From Cricetomys ansorgei (lineage: Eukaryota; Chordata; Mammalia; Rodentia; Nesomyidae), in contig JAMJFZ010001868.1 of NCBI GenBank assembly GCA_026225945.1, forward strand, positions 6,974,001-7,038,000: DNA of 64,000 bases. The letters are read 5' to 3'. Position numbers and translations under genes: made by a program. The stretch's first letter is position 1. Each line of letters begins with the position of its first letter. The notes under the pieces are model-generated. The model had not been told where the DNA came from. It worked only from the letters and a program-made list of their open reading frames with translations, and ran no database searches. Shown here piece by piece: positions 11,036-22,702 of this stretch.

Positions 11036-12308
11036 ATGTAACGGCAGCACCATGATGATTACATCACATGACACAGCACACCAGCATCTATGAACCAAAA
11101 ATGAGATTTGGTTTTTTTCAGAAAGACTTCACAACTTTTCCATATGAAAATTTGTAGGTAGAAATACAGTTAGGAAAAAATAAAATATGATTTAAATATA
11201 ATACTTAGGATACTTTTTCTTTCTTTATGCCTTAAGACATTTTATACGCTATTATTTTGGGCACTAAACCTTTATATTTACACAAACTACACCTGTTATC
11301 TTATTTGGATAAAAATAAGCCAGTGTTACGCTTGTATTGTCAAAAGTTCAAGTTCTCTGTACTTAAATATTTTATGTTAACTACATGTACCTTTCTCTTC
11401 TTTTAAAATATTCATGTGATTATATGGCCTACATTGGCAAACAGTTTAGATTCAGAAAGTCTGCTTTTTCCTCTGATACTTTCTTTCATTCTTTATGTTG
11501 TTATATGTTTGGTGTTCAACAATTACTAAACTTAATTTATACAAATCTCTAAATCTGTTCATAATTGGATTCATTGCTCATTAAAATCTTCCCTTGGAAT
11601 AAGTGTTATGTAAAGAAATGAGGGGGAAAGAGCAGAAGTGATTTCAGTACCAGCAGTAAATGGGAAGAAACATGACCCAGGAAAGTCCTTTAGAAGAGGA
11701 GGCTAAGATCAGTGGATCTTAGGGGCAGGCAAGAACCTAGTGCTTATTAGTCATCTACTGCACATCTCAGACGTCCATTCATATGTCCATCCATAGACCT
11801 GTTCTACAAATGTGGAAATAAACACAGGGGAAAAAAAAAGTCATTGAAGTTCACCCAAAGTATCAACAGGTATTTGTAAATTTATCTGTAGAGTCCATAG
11901 TTTTTCATGTTTGTGTTGCTTTATTGATAAGTGACATATGAGATAAAACAATTACAGCTACACCACACTCATGTCAAGTTATATTATTCAAAAGCTGATT
12001 TGACCACACGTGGGTGTCATAAAGCATTTGATAGGCTGTAGCCATTTCTTGAAATGATTTGGCATGTGAAGATATTTATTACCTATATGGAATAATGGAT
12101 AAGAAATTTGCACAGTACTTTCAAGTATCACTAGGGAGAACATGAAAATGGATAATGAACATATGTTATATATACACAATGCAGGAGAGAAAAAAGAAAA
12201 GAGAAAATGTGTTGGTAAAAGGATGACACTGGAAAAATAACAAACAAAAACAACACAAACAAACAAAACACTGATGAGGCCCCCCAAATGCAGAAAAACA
12301 AACCTGGC
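11036..12308. other. Unassigned AT-rich DNA
   Basis: No family recognised. A possible very weak MIR trace lies near 11770-11870. An A/C-rich low-complexity stretch of CAAA-type units lies at 12240-12270. Confidence 0.45.
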
Positions 12309-12591
12309 TGTAGTGGGGAGCTGCTGTGATGAGTCAGCAAGGAAGACACGGAGGTGTATTTCCTAATTGCAAACCCTGTCAGACCTCAGCAGAGGGAACC
12401 ACAGTCTTGGCCAGTGCCAGGCTGCATAATGGAGCCTGGAGCGTCTCAGCTCAAGTGTTTTTGTTCTTTCTGAACTCCTCAGGTATTCTGATAGCACGTG
12501 CAGATCGATAGCAATTAAACAACCCCCACAGAAAGCCAACACCTGCAAACAATACAAAACCCCAAGGGCCTAGGCAGCCCCTCACCCAACA
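12309..12591 (-). repeat. Dispersed LTR-like repeat, copy 1
   Basis: About 260 bases align collinearly with 15890-16140 in the same orientation. Shared words include gtgatg-ctcagcaagg, cagagggaaccac, ggccagtgcc, gagcgtctcagctca versus gagcgtctgagctca, and cccccacagaaa-ccaacacctg/cagctg. On the minus strand copy 2 has AATAAA just upstream of the gctcagacgctc word, which suggests an LTR R/U5 region. The plus end starts TGTAGTGG in both. I found no target duplication and do not know the family. Confidence 0.6.
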
Positions 12592-14140
12592 GTGCATTAA
12601 AACATTTTAAACATAACTAGAAATAAACTTCCCCAACACCTGGCATGCTCTCTTTCATATGTAGACCTCAGCATTGACTCTTGTGTTTTGAATGCTTGTG
12701 AAATCCAGGCAATCAGAAAGCAGACGTTTGAGACGAATATAATAAGAAAGGCGAGATGGAGGGAAAAACTAGGGGCAGAAAGAAATCAAGAAAATCCTTC
12801 ACACGTGTAGCTACTTGGGATTAATTCATTCTAGAGGTGGTCAAGTTGATAACCAAGAATAGCCATCACAGGGGAAAACCAACTCTTTCTGGTTGGATGT
12901 GAGACTTGCTCCACAGGAAGGATTTCGTGCCTGGAACTATGCACTTTGTAAGCCCATGACTGGGAAGATCATCAGCCCTCAGAGGACTTGTTGTGTGAAA
13001 TAGTCATGCTGTCAAGCGGCTTTCTATTTGTTTATAGCCATAGATTCTTTGTTACTCTCAACTCTTATTGGAGAAGTCTCCTGCATAGCGGGTAACAGTT
13101 AACACACAGACTCGTCACTGGTTAAGGTGTCCAGTGCTCAGCTATGGATCAATATTCTGTACAAACTTCCCTTCACCACTCAAAGTTTAGAGAACATGTC
13201 AGAAGGGCTAGTGGGTGAGGAAAGCTGTGAATCACAGATTTCTGGACATGGACATGGCTTTTTCACACATCAGTTCCTGGCACTTGTGGCTACCTGCATA
13301 AAACTGTCACATTATTGAGGTAGTCAAAAATCAATCATGAGTGGAGGAAGTGGCTCCCAACGTTCCAGCCTCAAAAGAGGAGCGACTGAAGGCAGGTGCT
13401 TGCTGAGGAAGAGAAAGGTGCTTTTCCTTTGGGGATATAGCTGCTAGCAGGTGGCTCAAGCCTCAGTGGGTAGCCACACATGTATGTCCGTATTGGTAGA
13501 ACTATTTATAATCAGGGTTTTACCAATGATAACAACAGAAAGAAGAAGGAATAAAAATATAAGGATGGTTTGATGTTGCTAAGGTGGTGAGTGAGGGGTA
13601 CTCCAGGAGTTAAATAAAGACAATGATAAGTTGATGTACATGATGAATTTTGAAGGAAGGAAAAGAAAACATGTTTTAGATAAATGCTGGCTATTGAGAA
13701 GAAAGGACGTATAATGATGAAACAAATTAAATAAGACATCTATAAGAAAGGACCAGTATTATTGCAGGTACAAAAGAAATTGCTTGTTGAGGTGTTGAGG
13801 TGCAGTCTGGCACAGATTAGAGGTGTGTTCTGTACAGGACAGCAGAAGATGTCTAAGGAAAGTTAAGCCATTTGTTGCAATATTATTCTAATTCAATCAG
13901 CTCAACATATAGAAAGTAAAATATTCATTATTTATCACAAACTCAAGAACTTGCAGAACTCTAAGGGATCAGATATTTAAGATATAACGAACACATTGGC
14001 TTTCATGTCTCAGACATCGCTAGTCTGCTCTCTTCCCTATGTGCCTGCTTTGTCTCTCTTTGTTATTACACAGAGTCTAATTTTTTTTTTAAACTGGCTG
14101 CTTTCCATCTCACACCTGCCCAACTTTTGTTATGTTGTTA
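12592..14140. other. Unassigned DNA
   Basis: No gene or repeat family recognised. A 63-codon plus frame (13127-13318) and a 75-codon minus frame (13512-13739) show no domain. Confidence 0.45.
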
Positions 14141-14144
14141 AATT

Positions 14145-14300
14145 AATCTTCACACGATACAAAATTAATCATACCGCTCTCTTGCTCAGAACTTCAACAC
14201 GTTCCAGTTTCTATATAAGCCAGCTTCTAGTTTTTCTCCATGGTATTTGACTTCACAGTGTGTTGTTTCAGCACATCTTTTGCCTTACCTCAAGCTGCCC
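14145..14300 (+). repeat. L2 LINE relic
   Basis: The stretch taccgctctcttgctcagaa, then cttcaacacgttccag, then a 'gcacatcttttgccttacc' segment is the order seen in the L2 3' region ('actcctgctcaaaaccctccagtgg' to 'tttgcacatgctgttcc'). Strongly diverged. Confidence 0.55.
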
Positions 14301-14417
14301 TTAAATAGGCAGTGTATCTACTAGGACTCTCAACTTATGATCTCTTTGCTTTCTTAATAAATGGAAATCCCATTAGCATCAGGACCATAATCAAGTAGTG
14401 GTATGTCCAACTTATAA

Positions 14418-14475
14418 ATGTAAATAAATATTTACATGAATAAATACTAAATAAATAAATATTTATTTAACATAA
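14418..14475. repeat. TAAA/TTTA low-complexity repeat
   Basis: Units of aaataaatattt recur here. The middle can pair with itself because aaataaatattt is followed by aaatatttattt. Confidence 0.8.
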
Positions 14476-15356
14476 CTTAGTGTTTAGAATTATATTATGA
14501 CTTTATATTTTAATAACTTCTCTAATGTACCCTTTATATACCAATATATTTTTATATTTAAAATCAACCTGACCAAATTCATACAGAAACTCTTCTTTAA
14601 ACCTCAAGCTTAAGTCTTCCACGCTTAAATGCTAGAGATTTCCAGTAAGCTGGAATGTCCAGCTTTATCCAGTCATGACACCTTGACAAGACGTCTTTAC
14701 TGGATTCTAGGATTCACATACTAATTTTTTTAGCTGAGGAACGAGGCATTTCTCTTCTACACATTGTCTCCTGTGCTTAAGGTCCTATGATTTATTCATC
14801 AAGATTATTTGGATTGGAAATAACGGCTATTTCACCCCTTACTATTCTAAATAAAACAAATATACTGCAGGATATTGAGGTCAGACTCAGAACAAAACCA
14901 AATAGTGTGTTTCCAAGCATGAAAATGACAAAATCCAGGACAACTCCCGGTACCATAGGAGAAACTTTTATCATAAGGTGGCTTGGTTTCAACTATTACT
15001 GTCTTTATATGTTTAGAACAGTTAGAAACAAAAGTAAAAGCGAAAAATAGAGATCCTAATTGTCCTGCCCAATGTTGACCCTACAAACACTTTCAGACAG
15101 AAACTTTAGTATGGATATGGCATGATTTCAGCCTAAAAATCACTAAACTATCTAATGCGGGATAGTGGCTGTATCAAGAAGAAACGAAGTCGACCTCATT
15201 CTTCTTATACCTCTCGTAATTATAAAATGTTAGACTTCTATAAAAAATAACCCAGAGACCTAACCTAGAATAATCTGAAAGTTACAAATATCTATAGAAT
15301 GTTTCTAAAATGGAGTTAAACTTCATACGAGCCAAATGAAAAGAAATGACCTTGTA
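14476..15356. other. Unassigned AT-rich DNA
   Basis: No gene or repeat recognised. An 87-codon plus-strand frame (14787-15050) and its antisense 66-codon frame have no recognisable domain. Confidence 0.45.
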
Positions 15357-15560
15357 GGTACTCAGAGGTGACTCAGTGGTTAAGAGTATGTCCTGTTCTT
15401 CCAAAGGACCTGAGATCAGTTTCCAGCACTCATCTATAAGCCTGCTCCAGGGTACCAATGGCTTTTTCTTGTTTTATGAGTTCCTGCCCTCAAATGCACA
15501 ACCCCCTACACAAAGACAGGCACATTTATAATTAAAAATAAAAGTAAAATCTTTAAAAAA
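15357..15560 (+). repeat. B2-type SINE, degenerate
   Basis: The tRNA-derived head is visible as gaggtgactcagtggttaag (A-box region), ctgttcttccaaaggacctg and agatcagtttccagcactc, matching the order 'gatggctcagcggttaagagc', 'gctcttccagaggtcctg', 'agttcaattcccagc' of B2. It ends in an A-rich tail that includes aataaaagtaaaatcttta, the usual B2 ending. Confidence 0.8.
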
Positions 15561-15889
15561 CAATTAGCAGTGAAGAAAAAATTTCCTAGCTATTCATGAA
15601 AATAGTTATGGGGACCCTAGGTTTTCATTGGAAATAAACGGTACGGTTCAAAGTAAGCAGGGTCACTTCATAAAAGTGGGAAATCTGATTGAAGAAGCTC
15701 AACTGACTACCAGGCTAGAGGGAAACTGGGCCCACCGACACTGGAATCTCTTCTGTGTTGACTATGTATATACGTATACGTAAATTTGAATTTTTCCTAA
15801 ATATACAAACTAGCACTTACCGTAGAAATAATTCACAGAGATAAATAAGGTTAATAAGCATGAGGCTTAGTAACATCAAAGTGGGAAGT

Positions 15890-16140
15890 TGTAGTGGTAC
15901 GTTGCTGTGATGGCTCAGCAAGGAGACAAGGAGGCATTTTCATGCAGCCAGACCTAAGCAGAGGGAACCACCATCATGGCCAGTGCCGTACTAGACAGTG
16001 GAACCCTGAGCGTCTGAGCTCAGGCTATTTTTATTCATTCAGAACTCCTTGGGTAAAGACCATAAGCAATCAAACATCCCCCACAGAAATCCAACAGCTG
16101 CAGACAATACAAAATGCCCCGAGCCCCACTATCTATAGCA
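15890..16140 (-). repeat. Dispersed LTR-like repeat, copy 2
   Basis: Second copy of the repeat at 12309-12591. On the minus strand it carries AATAAA (about 16030-16036) followed by gcctgagctcagacgctcag, a layout like the end of an LTR. The copies are separated by 3.3 kb and have diverged clearly, so they look like independent old insertions, not a recent tandem duplication. Confidence 0.6.
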
Positions 16141-16829
16141 TGTTCAACCATCTGAAGTAAAGATGCAAGTACAGAAGACCTTGTGGGCTAGCAAGTGCAG
16201 TGCTGTGAACTGTTTTTATGTTTAGTTCACAAGGAAACCTGAATCAAAGACACGGAAAGGTCCCTAGAGAACCTTCAAAGGGTTTAGGGAAGAAATCATT
16301 AGGAAAGACTAGATTGTTGTTGGAAATTAATGAAGACTCATACCTATTGGAGTCTGCGGTCATGTGTAAACCATCTGGTGAAGGTCCAGTCATAGCCAAT
16401 GACAGACACTGGTAAACGCTTGCCTGCTGTCTGTCTCCTCTACTCTTTATCTTACTGTTTTCTTCACGTATGCCACTCTTTAAATTTTGGCCAAGGGAAA
16501 GTATCTACTTTCTGACAAACTATTCTAAATTTATCCCAAGATATAAACAAATTAATCTCTTCAATCATAACTATAATTCGAGCCAGGTGCTAGTCTAGGA
16601 GACACTGTGTACTAGGGACTTTATTTCTACTTGTTTTTTGAAGTTGAACCTACCTTGAGTTTATTGTGATTTGTTCTAATTCTGTCTCCAGTATAGTGAA
16701 CCCCATCAGGACACAATCTGTCTTTTTCATATTCCTACCAAATTAAGGTAAAATTGAATGTTTGCATGTTTGTGGGGTCCAATGTAGTAAGGCTATTTTT
16801 CTAGATGGATTTAAAAGCCTTGCCAGAAA
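16141..16829. other. Unassigned DNA
   Basis: No gene or repeat recognised. The 65-codon frame at 16218-16415 has no domain. Confidence 0.45.
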
Positions 16830-17330
16830 AATAAAGCATTACAAAATTAATATCAAGAAAAGAAACAAGAGGAATCGTTCTACATAAAAATAGGACAAAA
16901 CAAGCAAACTGAAGAAAAACAGCCCAAGGAAAGACACAAGAAGCAGATATAGAACCAGAGACCCACTTATTCTCACATTAAGGAAGCTCAAAAAACACAA
17001 AACTGGAAGCCAAAATATATATGCAAAGAACCGATAAGAAAACTAAAAAAGACCCGGCATGATATTATGAGACAAGAAACCCCCAAAGCTGCCACTGAGT
17101 TCATTTTCTGTTGGCCACCTACTGCAGAGTATGTAGCAGACACTTAAGTGCAGTTTGTTTCCCCAGTGAGACTGCCTTGGGGAAAACTAAATTTTCATTT
17201 CCATCTGGTTATCAATTGGAGATAGCTTTCTGGGTTAGGAATGGGGAACACGTGTCCACTTTTCCTTTCGGCTCTAGATTTCATCTAGTACAGATTTGTG
17301 TAAGGACTGGGCACACTCCCAAAACTGAAC
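16830..17330 (-). mobile_element. L1 3' UTR fragment
   Basis: The plus strand reads as the reverse of a rodent L1 3' region: aacaagaggaatcgttctac, gagacaagaaacccccaaag, ccactgagttcattttctg, then gtttccccagtgagactgcc, then ggttatcaattggagatagc and tctgggttaggaatgg. The run is long and collinear with the family. A 94-codon frame at 17111-17395 lies in it and is not a gene. Confidence 0.85.
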
Positions 17331-17530
17331 ATTTTAAGATAATATTTGGGTTTGAGAAACAAAGCAGAACCCTAGTTAAGCCAGTGATCTGCTGAAGGCA
17401 GGAATAACATTAATGTTACTGGGTGTGTGACAGCTCAGGCTTCCCTTGCCCAAACTAGCATAGAGGCTAGTGCAGATGAGGAGCTCAAAGGTTCCTTTCC
17501 CTTTGTTCTGTCATTGTAAAATTCTAGTTC

Positions 17531-17618
17531 CATCCATCCATCTATCTATCTATCTATCTATCTATCTATGCATCTTCTATCTATCATCTATCTATCATCA
17601 ATCTATCATCTATCTATC

Positions 17619-17653
<35 letters not shown>

Positions 17654-17690
17654 ATGTATCTATCTATCATCTATCTATCATCAATCTATC

Positions 17691-17723
<33 letters not shown>

Positions 17724-17735
17724 ATCTATCATCTC
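17531..17735. repeat. Long compound TCTA (GATA) microsatellite
   Basis: About 200 bases built of CTAT units, interrupted by CATC, GCATCTT and ATCAATC variants. It gives two low-complexity frames rich in Tyr, Leu, Ser and Ile on the plus strand. Pure blocks occur near 17540-17570, 17620-17655 and 17690-17722. The length and pure blocks suggest a mutable locus. Confidence 0.97.
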
Positions 17736-17854
17736 TCATCTCATTCTCCTGAGTCTTGTGTATGCCATGTATACACAAGACATGGTACATACACATACAC
17801 ATACATGTAGGTAAGAGGTTGACATTGGATATTTTCCTTAATTGTTCTTCATCT

Positions 17855-18000
17855 CATTTTTCTGAGACAGGGTCTCTCACTGAACCCGGATCTTACCAAC
17901 TCAGTTACGAACCTCAGGGCTCCTCCCATCTCTGCCTCCACAGCACTAGAAATTACAGACACATACTACCACACTCAGAGTTTTTTTCATGGTTTTGCAA
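17855..18000 (-). repeat. B4-type SINE
   Basis: Reversed B4: tctgagacagggtctctcac, then tgaacccggatcttaccaac, then catctctgcctccacagcac, then aattacagacacatactacc. These are the B1-like 3' part of B4 read on the minus strand. Confidence 0.75.
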
Positions 18001-18109
18001 CAAGCATGTTCTTGTTTGAGCAACCCCAGCCTATGCTTTACCTTTTATTTAAAGAATAGGGAGTAATTGGAGTAAAAAAAAGAGCAGAGGAGGTAAGGAG
18101 TAAATCGAC

Positions 18110-18290
18110 AAATAGCACCTCACAGGACCTTCACAACATTTATTTTAAGTACCACTATCCCTGTTGGATGAAGGAAAAAAAAAATGAAATTTGAAAAACA
18201 ATGCAACCCAAAGTCACACAGCTAGAGAAAGAGAGAAGCAAAATTGGAATCCAAATTAGACTGATTCCCATGCCAATGTTTCCATTCATG
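18110..18290 (+). repeat. MIR SINE
   Basis: One of the clearer MIRs here. It has caacatttattttaagta then ccactatccc, aacccaaagtcacacagcta and ggaatccaaattagactg, matching the MIR series 'tattatccccattttac', 'cccaaggtcacacagctag' and 'ggattcgaacccaggtctg'. Confidence 0.8.
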
Positions 18291-20640
18291 TCCTGATCCC
18301 CAGTGGTTACATGATAATCATTTAATTATACTTATTTTTTTTAAATTAGTATCCTCAAATCTTTTAAACTCATCTTATTTTTCTTTTCTAAGCTAAGTTT
18401 AAAATTTCCGTCAACTAATTAACTCTAAGTTAATGAATATCCACTAAACTGGAAAATTTTACATAGGTTGGGTGCAATCAAAATGCTAAACATTGTTTTT
18501 ATTTCCACTGTCTTCCAACCCAGTGGATAAAAGTACCAACGAATCTCTTCCCCATTGGATGCCTGGTGGTTAGCTCTAGTTAAGAAGCATTTAGTCTCTA
18601 ACCTGGATTGTTACATTTTCAGGAGCAATGTAGAAATGCTATGTTAAAACTGTTACGGTCCTTGGCAATAATTTATGTCACAAATTTCAACAAGTTTTAC
18701 AACAGTTGCAAGTGGAAAATACATAAGCAATAATATAGTGCATTGGGGAGAAATCATTTAAGAAAGCAAGATTTCTATCCTAGTAAAGTATGCTTTCTTT
18801 AACCTAGAAAACCACCATTTCAAGCTAAATTTAAATTTCAGACAAACCGTCTATGGCTTCTATTATTTATTACCAAGAGGTAGGTAGAGCACAAAATAAT
18901 TTCCAAGTTTGCTATAGCAAGGGATGTGAAAATGCTTTATTCTATTTGATGGCCTCACTTCTCCATAACATTTCTGATGTGTTCCCAGAAATGCTTCATT
19001 AACGCTGCTCTGAGCAGAAACTAATGCTAAGAACTTAAATGAGTCTACTTAAACAGGTGGGAAGTTTGTGACAGAGAAGAACTACAGCCTTTTAGAAATT
19101 ATAATATACTAAAATATTCTAATCTGTGTCGGCATCTTAACATCAACATTTTCATAATTCATTTTTAACATTTCATCTCTTTACTTATTTTCTAAATTAA
19201 AAACCATCTATTATTGATTATGAATATTGTAACTATATCTACAAAAAAAGCCTAGTGGTAAAAGCATTCACCATTAGTGTTAACAAATAGCCTTCTGACT
19301 TCTGTCCTCTTTGAACAGACTGTTCCCTGCACTGATTTTTCTGTTCATGTGTAGACATTCATCTTATACATGCTGCCTTCCTCTGGTAAGAATCTGGCAC
19401 TTTAACATCCGATTAGAGTTTAAGTCGAAAGTCCCACATCGCTCATTATGAAATCAGCAACTAAACTTTATATTTAACAGAAATCAATAAAACAAAATTG
19501 CTTCTTGGGTTTGAGAACATATGGGTAAATCAAATTAATTAACAGTACAGAGTGGGATAAAATGGGGGCAAGAATTCAAAACAGGGTTTTGTTCCTCCTG
19601 TGACGTCAAGTACCCTCCAATGTGCACAAGACCCTAGGCGAATAACAAAACTCCCTTTTCCTTAATCTCTTCAATGCCAAAAATGATTTCATAATTGTTA
19701 ACTTGTTTAAACAATTTTAGTGAGCACATCATTTGTGTCCAATATTTTCCAGTTGCTGAAGTTTTATCAGTGGATAAGATGAATCAAATTCAAGTTCCTT
19801 CCACTCTAGAACCTCTAGCTTGTGATCCCCAACTAACAAAGGAAGGCTCTTCAGGTCTCCATATGGCTACCAATTCGTTTGTCACTTCTTAATGTGTAAG
19901 ATTTCTATGAAGATCTTAATGAGTGGGCACCTACTCCTTCTCTATATTTTTCTAACAAACTCTCTAGTAAAGTAAGTCATTTCTCACACATGATTGATTT
20001 GCAATCAATGATTCTTGAGTGAATGGATTGCTAAATTCAGGAAATAAGAATTCTCAATGTGAAATTAGATTCTACTGGGGAGACATCTTTTCTTGGGTAA
20101 AATTATTGCATGAGGTTATCTTCATTTTAATGTCATGAGAAAGCAACACAAAAGGTGAACCTACTAAATTTAAGAGTTTATTTGTTAAAAAGAGTGGTCT
20201 CACAAAATTCGAGCTGTTTGCCTTTAGGACTTCTGTCTTCTGGTATTAGCTTTAATACCAGAAGTAACTACATAAATATAGATAGTCTCCTAAAAGTCTT
20301 TATTCTTCTGGGAACTGTAGGTTGACTAAAGATATCAGGTTGATTATGCTCTATTTTATCTCTATAAAAACCATGGTCCATTTTTCTCCTCTACTTCTGG
20401 AATTAAACCATCTTTCAAAAATCATATATATACATACAAATGTATATGAATTTGAAGTTTTCTTAAAAGGAAATGGATGTTTAATAGACAATTCACAATA
20501 TCTAATATATTCTTGGAAGAGTTAATGATTTCAAGTTAATTGAAACTTTTTATGCAACACATTCACAGTTTTTGAAAATTAAAAGGATGAGTCTATACTT
20601 GGTTTCTGTTTGCAAGTTTACATATTCTTGCTAAATGGCA
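18291..20640. other. Unassigned AT-rich DNA, mostly unique
   Basis: More than 2.3 kb with no repeat family, long frame or RNA gene recognised. A 65-codon frame at 19695-19892 and a 67-codon frame at 20322-20525 are not convincing. Confidence 0.5.
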
Positions 20641-20860
20641 TCCTAAAAATAATTAAAACGGGCTAATTGGAACTTTGCTTTGGCACTTTGAGCCTTTGAG
20701 TTTTATGGTTCCCTAATGTCTTTTGTAGCTGTTTAATTTCTTCATGCTTCAGTGGCCATGGCTAATGCATGTCACAAAGCTGTTGGGAAGGGAATGACCT
20801 GAAAACTGTCCAAGTCACTGAATGAAGAGCAACTTTGAACAGAGAATTAACTATCAGAGA
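20641..20860. promoter_or_regulatory. Candidate conserved non-coding segment
   Basis: Sequence between repeats with clustered developmental transcription-factor-like words: ggctaattgg (homeodomain TAATTG), two ctttg-containing words plus ctttgaac (TCF/LEF-like) and catggctaatgcatg. There is no direct evidence of function. The call is inference from motif density and absence of repeats, and short motifs of this kind occur by chance. Confidence 0.15.
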
Positions 20861-21329
20861 CTTTCACAGGGAGGGTCGAATCAAGGTCTTACACAGCATC
20901 CATTTCAATTTATCTGGCATGAATGTCCCCAGAGTCACATAATCCTATTTTTGTATGTGTAATATTTTAACTGATACGTTAAATATAAAACTATATATTT
21001 TAGTTAAATAACAGAGGATGTTTTAACACACCTACAAATTGTGTATTCAGACTAAATACAGTTGTCTCTTCAGAAATTTATCACCCTTTATAGTAAATTC
21101 ATTCAAAATTCCTTCTTATAGCGTTTTGAAATATACCTGATACATTCACAGTCTACAGCACACAATGGTAAAGTTTATAAGCAATATTTCTATGTGTATT
21201 TTGTTGCTTCACCCAGAGTTATTTCTATATAATATAATGTACTATGAGATTTCTAACTTTGGCTCTATTGGTGATTCTTTACATGATGGCTTTCTCATCA
21301 TAAAACTCTAATTCTACCACAGTAGTGGT
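20861..21329. other. Unassigned AT-rich DNA
   Basis: No gene or repeat recognised. Confidence 0.45.
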
Positions 21330-21500
21330 TTCTAAAACATGGCTACCATAAAGCTCTCCCCTTCTCCTGAAGCTCCTGTAGCTTCAAGATCAAATCCCAC
21401 TCTTTGATTTTCAAGGCTATCAGATATCTGTCATTTCCTCATCTTGTCTTTTCATCTCTATGCTTCATCGAAATTCACGCCAGAAATATACTACAGAGTG
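21330..21500 (+). repeat. Possible L2 LINE relic
   Basis: The order ctcctgtagcttcaagatca, then caaatcccactctttgattt, then caaggctatcagatatctgtc, then tttcatctctatgcttcatc resembles the L2 section from 'gataaagtccaaactcc' to 'aaggcccttcacgatctg'. Strongly diverged. Confidence 0.45.
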
Positions 21501-21835
21501 TTGTTTACCCTTTCAAAAATTATGAATGAGAGATAAAGGGATAACACTCAAGCTTTAATCTGCGAGCCAAGAGTAGCCGACAGACTGTTTTTCATCACCT
21601 GTGAGAATACCAGTTTAAGGCAGTTAGGTACTCAGAAACTTTGATTCTCTTGTGATAACTCCATACATGGTCAGTGTGCTTGTCCTATTTACAGTTTTCA
21701 TTTAATCATTATTACAGCATGTGTGTGTACAAATTTAAAATGATTCCCATTTTAATCAAGATTATCTTTTAATTTATAAGTTAATAGTATTAACTAAATT
21801 AGGAAAATAAAATTTTCATTATTCATAACTGAGTT

Positions 21836-22356
21836 TTTAACTGTTACAGGTTGAAATGCATATTTTCCCTGTGCTTCGGCTCCTCTGCCTGGAGAACGAT
21901 GGCCGCCTGCAGTTTCACCGTCTCCAGGCTGAGCACCCATACTGGAACACCGTGTAGGAGGGCCTTGTGTCTACAGCATCCTTGCCCTGTCTTTGGTGGA
22001 CCTCAATGAACTGACGAGTTCTCCCATCAGAGAGCAGTCTCTCTTTAATGCAGCCTGAGGGTACATTTCTAGGGATACAGGCAGGGGAGGAGCCATTGAC
22101 CCTGAGAATGCCCATTGGTTAAGACAAGGATACTGGGAGTAGCCTTGCCTGCATGTGGAGGTTTCCAGCCTACACGGCAGACAATGCATCTTTGCTTCAG
22201 TGAAGCAGACAGTATTAATATCTAATAATTTAACAAAATATCTGGGTTCTGTCAGGCTAAAGGCAAGGTTTTCAATCCCTGGGGACCTCAGGGATGATAC
22301 GGCGTTTGAAGCCAGCTACGACTTGCCCTAGCCCTCAGGACAGTCCCACATTTAAC
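21836..22356 (-). mobile_element. Solo LTR, class II (ERVK) type, with 6-bp duplication
   Basis: The LTR itself is 21842-22350 (509 bases). It begins TGTTACAGG and ends AGTCCCACA, a TGT/ACA inverted repeat. It is flanked by a perfect 6-bp duplication, TTTAAC at 21836-21841 and 22351-22356, the size typical of class II endogenous retroviruses. On the minus strand ATTAAA precedes gagagactgctctctgatgg, a plausible polyadenylation region. It is visibly richer in G+C than its surroundings. No internal retroviral genes remain, so it arose by LTR-LTR recombination. Two overlapping minus-strand frames of 66 and 72 codons within it are not genes. Confidence 0.88.
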
Positions 22357-22518
22357 TATAATGATACAAAAACTTCAGTGGGTTATTGCTTGTTTCTTTG
22401 GTCATTTGCTTGTTTGGAGGGTGGTTCAAGGAAACATACATTTTAAAACTACAGCTTCAATCGTAACAAAATTTGTGTCAGAGAGTGATTGTGAATCAAC
22501 AAAAACGAAAAAAAATAC
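22357..22518. other. Spacer between two LTRs
   Basis: AT-rich spacer with no recognised feature, ending in an A-rich run directly before the minisatellite. Confidence 0.5.
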
Positions 22519-22702
22519 AGCTGACCAATCTCATGGGTGCCAGATGTAGCCATAGATTCACACCAGCTGACCAATCTCATGGGTGCCAGATGTAGCCATA
22601 GATTCACACCAGCTGACCAATCTCATGGGTGCCAGATGTAGCCATAGATTCACACCAGCTGACCAATCTCATGGGTGCCAGACGTAGCCATAGATTCACA
22701 CC
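22519..22702. repeat. 46-bp minisatellite, four copies
   Basis: Four head-to-tail copies at 22519-22564, 22565-22610, 22611-22656 and 22657-22702. The unit begins agctgaccaatctcatgggt and ends agccatagattcacacc. The copies are identical except one T-to-C change in copy four (gccagacgtag). A partial match continues into the neighbouring LTR (agatgtagatgttgattca). Near identity means recent expansion or homogenisation. A 62-codon frame ends inside it. Confidence 0.98.

Noticed and set aside
17470..17810. Tyr/Leu/Ser/Ile repeat proteins
   Set aside because: They are the TCTA microsatellite in translation.
22519..22702. CRISPR-like array
   Set aside because: The 46-base units abut with no unique spacers and the DNA is mammalian. 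It is a minisatellite.
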